DNA from: Herbaspirillum autotrophicum
GTDB taxonomy: Bacteria > Pseudomonadota > Gammaproteobacteria > Burkholderiales > Burkholderiaceae_D
DNA: 64,000 nt
Reading direction: 5' to 3'
Assembly: GCF_001189915.1 (NCBI RefSeq)
Contig: NZ_LFLS01000012.1
Location: forward strand, 84,001 to 148,000
In this document: in pieces, positions 53,272 to 62,030 of the stretch
Position numbering within the stretch: the first letter of the stretch is position 1
How the letters are laid out: each line of letters starts with the position of its first letter
The notes under the pieces: generated by a model
What the model was told of the DNA's origin: nothing
Seen by the model: the letters and a program-made list of their open reading frames with translations, nothing else
Database searches by the model: none
Position numbers and translations under genes: made by a program

Positions 53272-56200
53272 TCACCAGCGACCCGCCAGTTTCCGGCACC
53301 AGTTCCCGACATCTTCCATGTAACTGAACACCGGCCCGATCACCAGCAAGCTCAACAAGGTCGACGTAATCAAACCGCCGATCACGGCCACCGCCATCGG
53401 CGATCGGAAGCTCGGATCCGCCGCGCTCCAGCCGAGCGCAATCGGCAACATGCCTGCGCCCATCGCCAGCGACGTCATCAGAATCGGCTGCGCCCGTTTG
53501 CGGCACGCAGCCAGCAAGGCATGGCGCCGCGACAAGCCCTGATCGCGGCGCGCCACGATGGCGTATTCCACCAGCAAGATCGAATTCTTGGTAGCGATAC
53601 CCATCAGCATCACCACGCCGATCAGCGATGGCATGGAAAAACTCTGTTGCGCCATCAGCAAGCCAAGAAAAGCGCCCCCGAACGACAATGGCAGTGCAGC
53701 CAGAATTGTCAGCGGATGCAGCAAGCCTTTGAACAGCAACACCAGCACCACGTAGATGCACAACACGCCGATCAGCATCGCCAGTCCGAAACCGGCAAAC
53801 AATTCATCCATCGATTCGGCGTCACCGCTGGTATTGACTTTGACGCCGGGCGGCAGATGCTGCATCGATGGCAGCGTGCGCAACACCTGCGCCACGTCAC
53901 CCAGCGGCATGCCCGACAATTCGATTTCCAGGTTGATGTTGCGTTGCCGGTTGTATCGTTCGATCAATGCGCCGCCGCTTTGCATTTCCAGTGTCGCCAC
54001 CTGTCCCAGCGGCACCGTACCGAGCCTGGCGCTGGGCACCGCCAATTGTTCCAGCGTCTGCAAGTTGGCGCGCGCGGCCGGGTCCAGCTTGACCAGCACC
54101 GGCACCTGTCGCTGCGCCAGATTCAGTTTGGGCAAGGCAACGTCGTAATCGCCGATGGTCGCCACCCGCAAGGTATCGCCGATGGCGCTGCTGGTGACGC
54201 CGAGATCGGCGGCACGGGCAAAATCGGGGCGCGCAATCACTTCATTGCGCGGCACCCCGGCGCTGGAAGTGACCATCCCGAGTCCGGGCACCTGGCGCAA
54301 TTCCGCGCTGACGTTTTGCGCCACCTGCTGCAACAACATCGCATCACCGGCCGACAATACCAGCACATATTTTTCACCCGAGCCGCCCAGTCCGACCTTG
54401 TACCGCACGCCTGCCAGCAATGCCGCATGCAATACCTCACGCATCTGGTTTTCCAGTACCTGACGCGATGGCCGTGCGCCGCGTGCCTGCAAGCGCAGGG
54501 TCAGGGTCGCCTTGTTGATTTCGACATTGGCATCGGCACTCGACTCACCCGCCGTCTGCGCACCGACCACGGTGTAGATGCTGGTGACCGCCGGCAATTG
54601 CCGCAAGGCCTGGCGCGCCTGCTCGGCGGCTGCCTGCGTTTGCGCCAGCGTGGTGCCGGGCGGCAATTCCAGCGTGACTTGCGTGAGCGACATGTCATCG
54701 GCCGGCAAGAATCCGGTCGGCAACAAGGGGATCAAGGCCAGCGAACCGGCAAAAAATGCCAGCGACGACGCCATCGTCGCCAGCCGATGCCGCATACACC
54801 AGCTTGCGAGGCGCAAATAGCGCGCCATCCAGAACGGTTCGCGATGTTCGCCGACAATCGGTTTGAGCAGATAGGCCGCCATCATCGGCGTCAACATGCG
54901 CGCCACCACCAGCGAAGCAAACACGGCAATCGATGCGGTCCAGCCGAACTGTTTGAAAAAGCGGCCGACGATACCGCTCATGAACGCCGTCGGCAAAAAC
55001 ACCGCAATCAGGGTAAAGGTGGTGGCGACCACCGCCAGTCCGATTTCTTCAGAGGCATCCATGGCCGCCTGATACGCCGTCTTGCCCATGCGCAGGTGAC
55101 GCACGATATTTTCCACTTCGACAATCGCATCATCGACCAGAATGCCGACCACCAGTGACAGCGCCAGCATCGAAATCACATTGAGCGAATAGCCCAGCAG
55201 ATACATCGCGACAAAGGCCGGAATCACCGACATCGGCAATGCCACCGCCGACACCAGCGTGGCGCGCCAGTCACGCAGGAACAGCCACACCACCAGTACC
55301 GCCAGCACCGCCCCCTCATACAACAATTGCATCGAGGCGTCGTATTCTTCCTGCACGCCCTGCACGAAATTGAAGGTTTCGTGGAATTCCAGCCCGGTCG
55401 ATTTTGTCTGCGTATCGGCTTGCAAAGCGGCCAGCACTTTGCTGACGCCACGACCAACATCGATCTCGCCGGCGCCGCGACTGCGGGAAATTTCAAACCC
55501 CACCACCGCACGCCCGTTGAGCAAGGCACTGCTGCGCGGCTCGGCAACGCCATCGGTGACGGTGGCGACATCGCGCAGCCGGAGCTGACGGCCATTGGCC
55601 AGCGTCAATTCCAGTGCCGCCAGTTGCTGCGCGGTTTGTACCGTCGCCAACATGCGCAACGGCTGCTCGGTACCGCCAAGGTCGGTGCGGCCGCCGGCAT
55701 TTTCGGTCTGGATCTGACGCAACTGACGCGATATCTCCAGCGCCGTCACCCCCATTGCCTGTAGCCGTAACGGGTCCAGTTGCACCTGCACCTGGCGGCT
55801 GACGCCGCCGACCCGGGTCACCGCGCCGACGCCCGGCACCGCCAGCAAGGCGCGTTTGAGTTCGTTATCGACGAACCATGACAAGGCTTCCTGATCCATC
55901 GCCGGCGCCGCGCTGCCGGGACGCTGGCGCTGCGCCACCGTATAACCGAGAATCGCCTGACTCGCCAGTTCTTCCTTGCTCACAATCGGTTCCTGGATGT
56001 CGGCCGGCAACTCGCCGCGCACACGCGCCACGGCCGAGCGCACATCGTCGGTGGCCTGTTGCAGCGAACGTTCGAGCACGAAGCTGGCGTTGATCAGCAC
56101 GCTGCCGTCACGGATTTTGGTATTCAGATGTTTCAGGCCCGATACGGTGGCAATCGAATTTTCCAGTTTGCGGGCGACGTCGGTTTCCAGTTGCTCCGGC

Positions 56201-56364
56201 GCTGCGCCGGGCAAACTCACCGTCACCGTCACGGTAGGAAAATCGATATCCGGGAAATTCTGAATCTTCATGGCCCGCAATGACAGCAAGCCGCCGATGG
56301 TCAGCAACACGAACAGCATGGCGGTCGGAATCGGATTACGGATAGACCATGCGGAAATATTCAT
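53272..56364 (-). CDS. RND multidrug efflux pump inner-membrane transporter
   Basis: A 1030-residue RND permease of the HAE1/MdtBC type. The first helix is ISAWSIRNPIPTAMLFVLLT; periplasmic porter segments and the two halves of six helices each are visible. The helix 4 proton-relay acidic pair lies in LALSLVVGILVDDAIVEVEN, and GYSLNVISMLALS and GVVMLMGIATKNSILLVEYA are conserved. It exports hydrophobic compounds with the adaptor encoded next to it. Its start overlaps the adaptor stop by 4 bp. Confidence 0.92.
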   Translation of the reverse strand: MNISAWSIRNPIPTAMLFVLLTIGGLLSLRAMKIQNFPDIDFPTVTVTVSLPGAAPEQLETDVARKLENSIATVSGLKHLNTKIRDGSVLINASFVLERSLQQATDDVRSAVARVRGELPADIQEPIVSKEELASQAILGYTVAQRQRPGSAAPAMDQEALSWFVDNELKRALLAVPGVGAVTRVGGVSRQVQVQLDPLRLQAMGVTALEISRQLRQIQTENAGGRTDLGGTEQPLRMLATVQTAQQLAALELTLANGRQLRLRDVATVTDGVAEPRSSALLNGRAVVGFEISRSRGAGEIDVGRGVSKVLAALQADTQTKSTGLEFHETFNFVQGVQEEYDASMQLLYEGAVLAVLVVWLFLRDWRATLVSAVALPMSVIPAFVAMYLLGYSLNVISMLALSLVVGILVDDAIVEVENIVRHLRMGKTAYQAAMDASEEIGLAVVATTFTLIAVFLPTAFMSGIVGRFFKQFGWTASIAVFASLVVARMLTPMMAAYLLKPIVGEHREPFWMARYLRLASWCMRHRLATMASSLAFFAGSLALIPLLPTGFLPADDMSLTQVTLELPPGTTLAQTQAAAEQARQALRQLPAVTSIYTVVGAQTAGESSADANVEINKATLTLRLQARGARPSRQVLENQMREVLHAALLAGVRYKVGLGGSGEKYVLVLSAGDAMLLQQVAQNVSAELRQVPGLGMVTSSAGVPRNEVIARPDFARAADLGVTSSAIGDTLRVATIGDYDVALPKLNLAQRQVPVLVKLDPAARANLQTLEQLAVPSARLGTVPLGQVATLEMQSGGALIERYNRQRNINLEIELSGMPLGDVAQVLRTLPSMQHLPPGVKVNTSGDAESMDELFAGFGLAMLIGVLCIYVVLVLLFKGLLHPLTILAALPLSFGGAFLGLLMAQQSFSMPSLIGVVMLMGIATKNSILLVEYAIVARRDQGLSRRHALLAACRKRAQPILMTSLAMGAGMLPIALGWSAADPSFRSPMAVAVIGGLITSTLLSLLVIGPVFSYMEDVGNWCRKLAGRW

Positions 56365-57587
56365 CGCGGCCCCCGCATGCCATGCACATCCGACAACAGC
56401 AGCCGTTGCACCGCCTGGGCCGGCAAGCTTGACGAGGTCGCCGTGGCCGTCGGCGCGATCCGCACCAGATCGCCGTGTTGCAGGAAGGCCGCGCCCTGCG
56501 CCGCGATGGCGGCATGCTCCGGCAGACTGCTGAGGATTTCGATGCGCTGGCCGAGACGGCGGCCGGTCGCTACCTTGTATTGATTGACGCGCAAATCGGC
56601 GCCGACATGAAATACATAACTGAAACCGTCGCGCAACACGATGGCTTGCTGCGGCAAGGTCACCGCCATGCTGTTGCCGAGTTCAAAACGGCCGGCGGCA
56701 AACATGCCGGCTTTCAAGGCCGCCGTGGTGGCTGCGGTGACCGGCAAGTCCACATATACCAGTGCACTGCGGGTCTGCGGATCGAGCGTCGGCGCGCCGG
56801 TACGGACGCTGCCGGTGACGATCTCGCCATTGATGCCGCGCACCTTGACCGTCATGCCCGGCTTGATCTGCGCCAGTTCATCCTGATTGACCTGGCCACG
56901 CCATTCCAGCCGCCCCTGACGGATCATGCGAAACAGCTCGGCGCCGGACAAGGTGACCGCGCCGACCGTTGCACTACGCGCCGAAATCATGCCGCTGTCG
57001 GGCGCCAGCACACGGGTCTGACGCCAGCGCAGCTCTTGCGTTTGCACGCCGGCACGGGCCGCTGCCACGCGCGCCGCAGCGGTTTGCTCGGCGCCCAGAT
57101 ATTGGCTGATCTGCTGCGAACTCAAGGCACCGCTGCCGCCCAGTTCGCGAACCCGGCGGCCATTGGCTTCAGCTTCGGTAGCAGCCGCCTGCGCTTCCAA
57201 CAGATTGGCGCGCGCCTGCGCCATCTCGGCCTGCACCGTGTCATCGGCAAAGCGCGCCAGCAACTGCCCGGCGCGGACCTGATCACCGACATTGACTTCG
57301 ACCTGCGCCAGCCGCAAGCCATTGGCTTCGGACCCGATGACGGTTTCCTGCCAGGCGGCGACACTGCCATTGGCATCGATTTCCAGCGCCAGATTATCGC
57401 GCTGCGGGCGCACCATGGTGACGGTCATCACCGCCTTGGCCGGGCTGGCTGATTCCGCCTGTGCGCCATGCAGCGCCAGCCACAGTGCGGCAGCGGCAAG
57501 CAATACCGCCGCCAGCAACAACCAGCGCCAGCGCGTGATCCATGTCTTCACGCCGGACGATGCCGGCATGGCTATATTGTTCGTCAT
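56361..57587 (-). CDS. RND efflux periplasmic adaptor (membrane fusion protein)
   Basis: A 408-residue HlyD-type adaptor. One N-terminal membrane segment (about 20-40, WRWLLLAAVLLAAAALWLAL) anchors it. The lipoyl half-motifs (SVAAWQETVIGSEANGLRLAQ and LAPDSGMISARSATVGAV), a coiled-coil hairpin rich in Ala/Glu/Gln between them, and the beta-barrel part (GMTVKVRGINGEIVTGSV) follow in the usual order. I start at ATG 57587; the upstream frame overlaps the OMF gene. It bridges the RND pump and the outer-membrane channel. Confidence 0.9.
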   Translation of the reverse strand: MTNNIAMPASSGVKTWITRWRWLLLAAVLLAAAALWLALHGAQAESASPAKAVMTVTMVRPQRDNLALEIDANGSVAAWQETVIGSEANGLRLAQVEVNVGDQVRAGQLLARFADDTVQAEMAQARANLLEAQAAATEAEANGRRVRELGGSGALSSQQISQYLGAEQTAAARVAAARAGVQTQELRWRQTRVLAPDSGMISARSATVGAVTLSGAELFRMIRQGRLEWRGQVNQDELAQIKPGMTVKVRGINGEIVTGSVRTGAPTLDPQTRSALVYVDLPVTAATTAALKAGMFAAGRFELGNSMAVTLPQQAIVLRDGFSYVFHVGADLRVNQYKVATGRRLGQRIEILSSLPEHAAIAAQGAAFLQHGDLVRIAPTATATSSSLPAQAVQRLLLSDVHGMRGPR

Positions 57588-57609
57588 TGCAATGTTTCTC
57601 CCGACAGGC

Positions 57610-59094
57610 TCAAACGCCCGCCTGTTTGATGATGTGTAGCGGCTCGGCGGCATCGTTCTGCACGGCGTCATCCGCACCGCGCCAGCCGCCGCCGACCGCG
57701 CGATACAAGGCCAGCCAGGCTTGCCGCCGCTGCTGCCGCCACGCCACCAGTTCGTTTTCCGCCGTCAGCAATTCGCGGCGCGCTTCATGCAATGCCATCA
57801 GACTGATCATGCCGCTGCGGTAGCTGGCTTCGCTGGCCTGCAACGATTGCCGGTAACCATCGACGGCCAGTTCGGCGTCGCGTCCCTGCCAGGTACTACT
57901 GTCGAGATTGAGCAAGGCGGTTTCCACTTCACCGACTGCGGTCCGCACCTTGGCCTGATACGCCACCACGGCTTCCTGATATTGCAACTCCGCCACCCGC
58001 ACCGTTGCCGTATGCGCACCGCCGTCATACAGCGGCACCGACAATTCCAGCGGACCGAGCGACCAGGTGGTGAAATTGTTGCCGGCATTGCCAGTGCGAC
58101 TGTTGGCAGCGGCAATCGACCCTTTCAGCGTCAGCCGCGGATAGCGCCGCAAGCGGGTACTGTCGATATCGGCGGCGGTCGCCGCGACTTCCCGTTCAGC
58201 GGCATAGATATCCGGACGCTGCCGCAACAGCTCGGCCGGAATCGAAGGCACGGCGGCCACGCTCAAGGCCGCCATGTCAGGCGCCACCGCCGGTTGCGCC
58301 GCCAGTCGCTGCCGCAATCCGGTTTCTTCGATGGCCGTCAGCACCACCAGTGCCTTGATATCGCTTTCACACTGCGCCCATTGCTGCCGCTCGCGTGCCG
58401 CCGACTGCGCCGATGCGGCGTTGGCCAATGCGGCTGCCGCCGGCGCTTGCATGCCGACGTCCACCAGTCGCGCCGTCAAACCGGCAGTGGTGCGGCGCGA
58501 CTCATCATCGGCTGCGGCCACTGCCAGCAGTTCGCGGCAACTGCGCCAGTGGTAATAGCGGCCCGCCACTTCCGCCGCCACCGAGACCCGTGCCGCATGC
58601 CATTGCGTGCGCGTGCCGAGCAGGCGTTCCTGCGCCGCATCGCGCTCGGCGCGGCGACCACCGAATACATCGATTTCCCATGAGGCTTCCAGCGCTGCCT
58701 GCGATACGGTCGCCAACTGGCCGCCGGCACGGCCGACCTGCCGTGCCGATTCACGCGTGACATTGCCGGTCGCCTGCAACGCCGGTCCCAGTGCGGCACC
58801 GGCGGCAACGCCGGTAGCCCGCGCCTGTGCAATGCGCACGCGGGCCGCCGCCAGATCGGGGCTGACCTCCTGCGCTGCTGCAATCAATTGCGGCAACAAG
58901 GCATCCCCCTGTTGCTGCCACCATTGCGTGAGATCGCTGATACGGCCGTTATGCGGCAGCGGCGCCTGCCAGGCATCGACCACGCCGGGCGTGGCCGATG
59001 GCGGTTGCGATGGCACCGCTGCCGCGCATGCCGTCAACAGCAACACGACACTGCACAGGATCACCGCTTGTAGCCCATTCTCCGGCTGCTTCAT
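57610..59094 (-). CDS. Outer-membrane efflux lipoprotein (NodT/OprM family)
   Basis: A 494-residue outer-membrane channel. The signal peptide ends in a lipobox near LLLTAC, so it is a lipoprotein. Two OEP repeats are visible (ATGVAAGAALGPALQATGNVTRESA in outline; RLRRYPRLTLKGSIAAANS). It completes the tripartite pump. ATG 59094 is chosen; a TTG at 59109 would overlap mipA. It lies 11 bp after mipA and 22 bp before the adaptor gene. Confidence 0.9.
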   Translation of the reverse strand: MKQPENGLQAVILCSVVLLLTACAAAVPSQPPSATPGVVDAWQAPLPHNGRISDLTQWWQQQGDALLPQLIAAAQEVSPDLAAARVRIAQARATGVAAGAALGPALQATGNVTRESARQVGRAGGQLATVSQAALEASWEIDVFGGRRAERDAAQERLLGTRTQWHAARVSVAAEVAGRYYHWRSCRELLAVAAADDESRRTTAGLTARLVDVGMQAPAAAALANAASAQSAARERQQWAQCESDIKALVVLTAIEETGLRQRLAAQPAVAPDMAALSVAAVPSIPAELLRQRPDIYAAEREVAATAADIDSTRLRRYPRLTLKGSIAAANSRTGNAGNNFTTWSLGPLELSVPLYDGGAHTATVRVAELQYQEAVVAYQAKVRTAVGEVETALLNLDSSTWQGRDAELAVDGYRQSLQASEASYRSGMISLMALHEARRELLTAENELVAWRQQRRQAWLALYRAVGGGWRGADDAVQNDAAEPLHIIKQAGV

Positions 59095-59105
59095 GCCGAT
59101 CCATT

Positions 59106-59960
59106 TCAATAGCTGTAGCTGACAAAGATCGCCGCGTTGGGCGACACTTTGCGTTTGACAATCGGACTCTTGCTGGCATCGCCGGTCAGACCGACCGCGC
59201 CGACCAGGCTGGTCACGCTCCAGTTTTTGTCTAACTGATGGACCCAGCTCAGTTCCGTGCTGACCGCATACAAACCCGACTTGGGCTTGTATGCAGCAAA
59301 CCCGGAATTACCCGATTGCACCGCCGTCACGCCGTAATAGGTTTGCAGATACTTGCTGTCACCGATGCTGGCCGTCACGCCCAGCGACAGCGTGTCAGCC
59401 TTGGTTTCATACAGCGTGCCGGCAGCACCGAGATGGATCGCGGTACCGTTGGTGCGCTGCGACAACGGCGTTTCCACCATCGCCGACAAGCTCAGCCATT
59501 TGGTGAGGGTGTAGCTGGTGCTGAGCATGGCGGTAAACGACCCCTTGATATCGCCCATGCCCTTGAGCTTGTCGCTGCCGCTGTTGCCGGTGAATGTGCT
59601 TTCCTTCTTTTCCTTGCGCTCGCCACGATAGCCGACTGCCAGGCTGTATTGCAAGTCACCGGTCTTGCTGCCCCAGCCGATGCCGCGCGTGGTGCTGGCA
59701 TAGAAACCGTTCTGCATCTGATAGTCGATACCGAGCACCGGCCCCACCACATTTTCATCCGAGCCCGAATAACGCGAGGTCAGGCCGACGCCGGCGCCCA
59801 GGCGCAGGGTATTGCCCTCGGCTTCTTCCGCGGCTTGCGCCGGCAGGCAAATCAATGTGCCAGCGGCCAGCAATGCAGCGGTGGTGACGCGTAATGCATG
59901 CAAATGCGCAGGCAGACGACGTCCGCCGTGCGCACGGTTTGAAAGCAGAATTTTATTCAT
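59106..59960 (-). CDS. MipA/OmpV family outer-membrane protein
   Basis: A 284-residue outer-membrane beta-barrel with a signal peptide of about 40 residues (ending PAQA). LRLGAGVGLTSRYSGSDENVVGPVLGIDYQ in outline is the MipA/OmpV opening, and it ends in FVSYSY, a barrel-type aromatic terminus. MipA in Escherichia coli scaffolds murein hydrolase MltA with PBP1b; relatives often accompany sensor and efflux genes. It is the first gene of the efflux operon, and an unusual set of 11-bp-period repeats lies upstream. I start at ATG 59960; the upstream extension is not signal-peptide-like. Confidence 0.87.
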   Translation of the reverse strand: MNKILLSNRAHGGRRLPAHLHALRVTTAALLAAGTLICLPAQAAEEAEGNTLRLGAGVGLTSRYSGSDENVVGPVLGIDYQMQNGFYASTTRGIGWGSKTGDLQYSLAVGYRGERKEKKESTFTGNSGSDKLKGMGDIKGSFTAMLSTSYTLTKWLSLSAMVETPLSQRTNGTAIHLGAAGTLYETKADTLSLGVTASIGDSKYLQTYYGVTAVQSGNSGFAAYKPKSGLYAVSTELSWVHQLDKNWSVTSLVGAVGLTGDASKSPIVKRKVSPNAAIFVSYSY

Positions 59961-60041
59961 GATCGAGTCCTGTCCGAATTGAGAAAGCGCTGCGGCGACA
60001 CAGGTGTGCACCGGCTGGACTCGAAGTATCGACGAGCGAAA

Positions 60042-60079
60042 TGAAGATAATCTGAGGCTAAGATTAAGTTCTCATGAAG
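60042..60079. repeat. Promoter-proximal 11-bp-period array (4 units)
   Basis: TGAAG (60042), TGAGG (60053), TTAAG (60064) and TGAAG (60075) recur exactly 11 bp apart, one DNA helical turn. It lies 82-119 bp upstream of the mipA start, where regulator sites for an activator would be expected. A longer array of the same word follows at 60137. Confidence 0.65.
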
Positions 60080-60136
60080 ACAGAAAACCCCGGATCAGGC
60101 GCGCGATTGCGGAAAGGGAATTGGCGTGGCGGCGAC

Positions 60137-60196
60137 TGAAGATTCAGTGAAGAATCGATGAAGAACAACTGAAGAGTGAATGAAGTTTGACTGAAG
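60137..60196. repeat. Distal 11-bp-period array of TGAAG (6 units)
   Basis: TGAAG occurs at 60137, 60148, 60159, 60170, 60181 and 60192, six perfect copies exactly 11 bp apart. On the strand of the efflux operon it reads CTTCA repeated every turn. Direct repeats with 10-11 bp period are how OmpR/PhoB-family response regulators bind DNA in head-to-tail dimers. It lies in the gap between the dehydrogenase gene and mipA; no such regulator is encoded in the window. Confidence 0.8.
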
Positions 60197-60257
60197 CCTG
60201 ACTGCCGGCAGATGATTCGACTGCATGCCGGACGCGTGGCCGGCATGCCGCTCTGGT

Positions 60258-61202
60258 TTATTGCAGATGCTGTTTCCTGGCGACCAGCGCCAGCAATTCC
60301 AGCAACAGCTGATCGCGCTCGCGCGACAATTCCGGAATCGAGGCACTGCCGGCTTCGGCCAGCGTCCCTTCCAGAATCACTTGCTTGAGCTTGTCGTCCA
60401 ACTGCGGCGCACCGAGCGCATCCCACCAGCTTTGCACCGGACCGCCTAAATGATCGAGGAAGTGCTGCATGCCACCGGCGCCGCCGGCCAGATGGAACGT
60501 CAGCGATGGTCCCATCAGGGCCCAGCGCAAGCCCGGCCCGTAGGCCACCGCGGCATCGATGTCGGCCACGCTGGCAACACCTTCGGCGGCCAGATACGCG
60601 GCTTCACGCCACACCGCAGCCTGCAGGCGGTTGGCCACATGGCCGGTGACTTCCTTGCGGATATGAATCGCATACTTGCCGATGCTGCGATAAAAATCCA
60701 TGGCCTGGGCAATCTGATCGGCCCCGGTCTTGCCGCCGCCGACCACTTCCACCAGCGGCAACAGATGCGGCGGATTGAACGGATGTCCGATCAGGCAACG
60801 TTCCGGATGACGACAGTCGCGTTGCACTTCACTCATCACCAACCCTGAAGAACTCGATGCGATGATCACATGCGGCGGCAGAATGGCATCCATGTGCGCA
60901 AACAATTCCTGCTTGTGCGCCAGCCGTTCGGGTCCGCTTTCCTGCACAAAGTCGGCACCGGCCAGCGCCGCATCGGCATCGCTGAAGAACTGCATGCGCG
61001 CCGGTGACGCGCCTGCGGCCAGTCCCAGTCGCTCCAGGTCGGGCCAGGCATTGGCAATGAAATCACGCACGAAGGCTTCCGCATTCGGTGCCGGATCGGT
61101 CACGGCGACATCGAAACCGCGCGCCAGAAAATAGGCTGCCCAACTGGCGCCAATGGTGCCGGCGCCGACCACTGCTATACGTTTGATCTTTATCTCTGAC
61201 AT
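60258..61202 (-). CDS. 3-hydroxyacyl-CoA dehydrogenase family protein (L-carnitine dehydrogenase-like)
   Basis: A 314-residue NAD-dependent dehydrogenase. The Rossmann motif is IAVVGAGTIGASWAAYFLARG, and SSSGLVMSEVQ, GHPFNPPHLLPLVEVVGGG and EVTGHVANRLQAAVWREAAYL match the single-domain 3HCDH/carnitine dehydrogenase group. The wording HPFNPPHLLPLVE is typical of L-carnitine dehydrogenase and related hydroxyacid enzymes. It stands alone, with no carnitine genes nearby, so the substrate is uncertain. AGGAAAATC precedes ATG 61202. Confidence 0.8.
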   Translation of the reverse strand: MSEIKIKRIAVVGAGTIGASWAAYFLARGFDVAVTDPAPNAEAFVRDFIANAWPDLERLGLAAGASPARMQFFSDADAALAGADFVQESGPERLAHKQELFAHMDAILPPHVIIASSSSGLVMSEVQRDCRHPERCLIGHPFNPPHLLPLVEVVGGGKTGADQIAQAMDFYRSIGKYAIHIRKEVTGHVANRLQAAVWREAAYLAAEGVASVADIDAAVAYGPGLRWALMGPSLTFHLAGGAGGMQHFLDHLGGPVQSWWDALGAPQLDDKLKQVILEGTLAEAGSASIPELSRERDQLLLELLALVARKQHLQ

Positions 61203-61431
61203 GATTTTCCTGTTGATATCGGCAACGTTGCCGCCGGCAAAAGCGCCGTGGCATAGTCAATTGTCTGGCAAGTCTAATACGGAATATGGCTGCTTACACG
61301 ACGCCGCATGAAAACAGGCAAGCGACAGCGATGCATCTGGCCATGGTCGCCGGCCCGGTTCGTGTAATATACCTTCACGTTGTGTATCAGGTCAGCCCTG
61401 CCGGCATGCAGCAATACGCACTGTCAGGCAG

Positions 61432-61445
61432 AACCGGGCCCGGTT
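61432..61445. promoter_or_regulatory. 14-bp perfect palindrome before secreted-protein gene
   Basis: AACCGGGCCCGGTT is a perfect 14-bp palindrome that ends 37 bp before the start codon of the small secreted protein. Position and symmetry suit a repressor site on its promoter. No regulator is adjacent. Confidence 0.4.
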
Positions 61446-61482
61446 GCAATGCCATTTTTGCCAATATATGGGAGTCAATAAT

Positions 61483-61878
61483 ATGATCAAACGAAATGCC
61501 CCGAAATTTTCCGTTGTGTTGCGTGCAAGCCTGCTGTCGCTGGCGCTTGCCGCTGCAGCCAGTCCGCTGACGGCAGCGGCACAAAGCAATTTGGGCTTTC
61601 TCGCCAACACTCCCCTGACATCGCTGAACAAGACGCAGATCAAGTCGTTGACCGACGCCATCAAGAGTTCCCTTGAGGCAGGAGCGAATGGGCAGACAGC
61701 CGAATGGAGCTCAGGCAAGCCGCAAGGTCCTGCCGCCAAGATCACGCCTCACTTTACCGATAACAAACCGCCGTGCGCGATCGTCATTCTGGAACTCACG
61801 GCCAAGGGCGTGACCCAGAATTCCAAGGTGCCTTACTGCCAGAATGATAAAGGCGTGTGGACACTGGTCAAGCGCTAG
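61483..61878 (+). CDS. Small secreted protein, surface-antigen-like
   Basis: A 131-residue protein with a clear signal peptide (1 to about 33, ending TAAA) and a mature part of about 98 residues. Segments KSLTDAIKSSLEAGANGQTAEWSSG, read in pieces, and KVPYCQNDKGVWTLVKR loosely resemble the RT0821/Lpp0805 surface-protein pattern (an alpha segment, a GxxxW core, then a Cys pair and terminal W). Two cysteines (PPCAIV and PYCQN) may pair. GGGAG precedes ATG 61483. No function can be assigned. Confidence 0.6.
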   Translation: MIKRNAPKFSVVLRASLLSLALAAAASPLTAAAQSNLGFLANTPLTSLNKTQIKSLTDAIKSSLEAGANGQTAEWSSGKPQGPAAKITPHFTDNKPPCAIVILELTAKGVTQNSKVPYCQNDKGVWTLVKR

Positions 61879-61901
61879 GAGCTGTCAACCCGATTGCACA
61901 C

Positions 61902-61951
61902 GGCAGCGGCGACGCTCATTCGGAAATGTCATTTCCGGCGTCATCGCTGCC
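61902..61951. terminator. Nested hairpin between convergent genes
   Basis: GGCAGCG (61902-61908) pairs with CGCTGCC (61945-61951), GACG (61911-61914) with CGTC (61939-61942), and GGAAAT (61922-61927) with ATTTCC (61931-61936) over a GTC loop. It lies between the secreted-protein gene and the convergent amidohydrolase gene. It lacks a T-run, so termination is possible but unproved. Confidence 0.4.
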
Positions 61952-62030
61952 GCAATCAGCGCATCAACAGTCATTACCTGCCGCCGCTGCAACATCTGTC
62001 CGCAGCCAGCGGCCGCTTTCAGACCCCATC

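Noticed and set aside
53161..55158. Plus-strand open frame of 665 residues opposite the RND gene
   Set aside because: Extremely His/Gln/Arg-rich with no fold features, antisense to the RND transporter.
60258..61202. Assignment of the lone dehydrogenase to the phenylacetate pathway
   Set aside because: PaaH already fills that role, this gene is 12 kb away on the other strand, and its motifs are closer to carnitine-type dehydrogenases.
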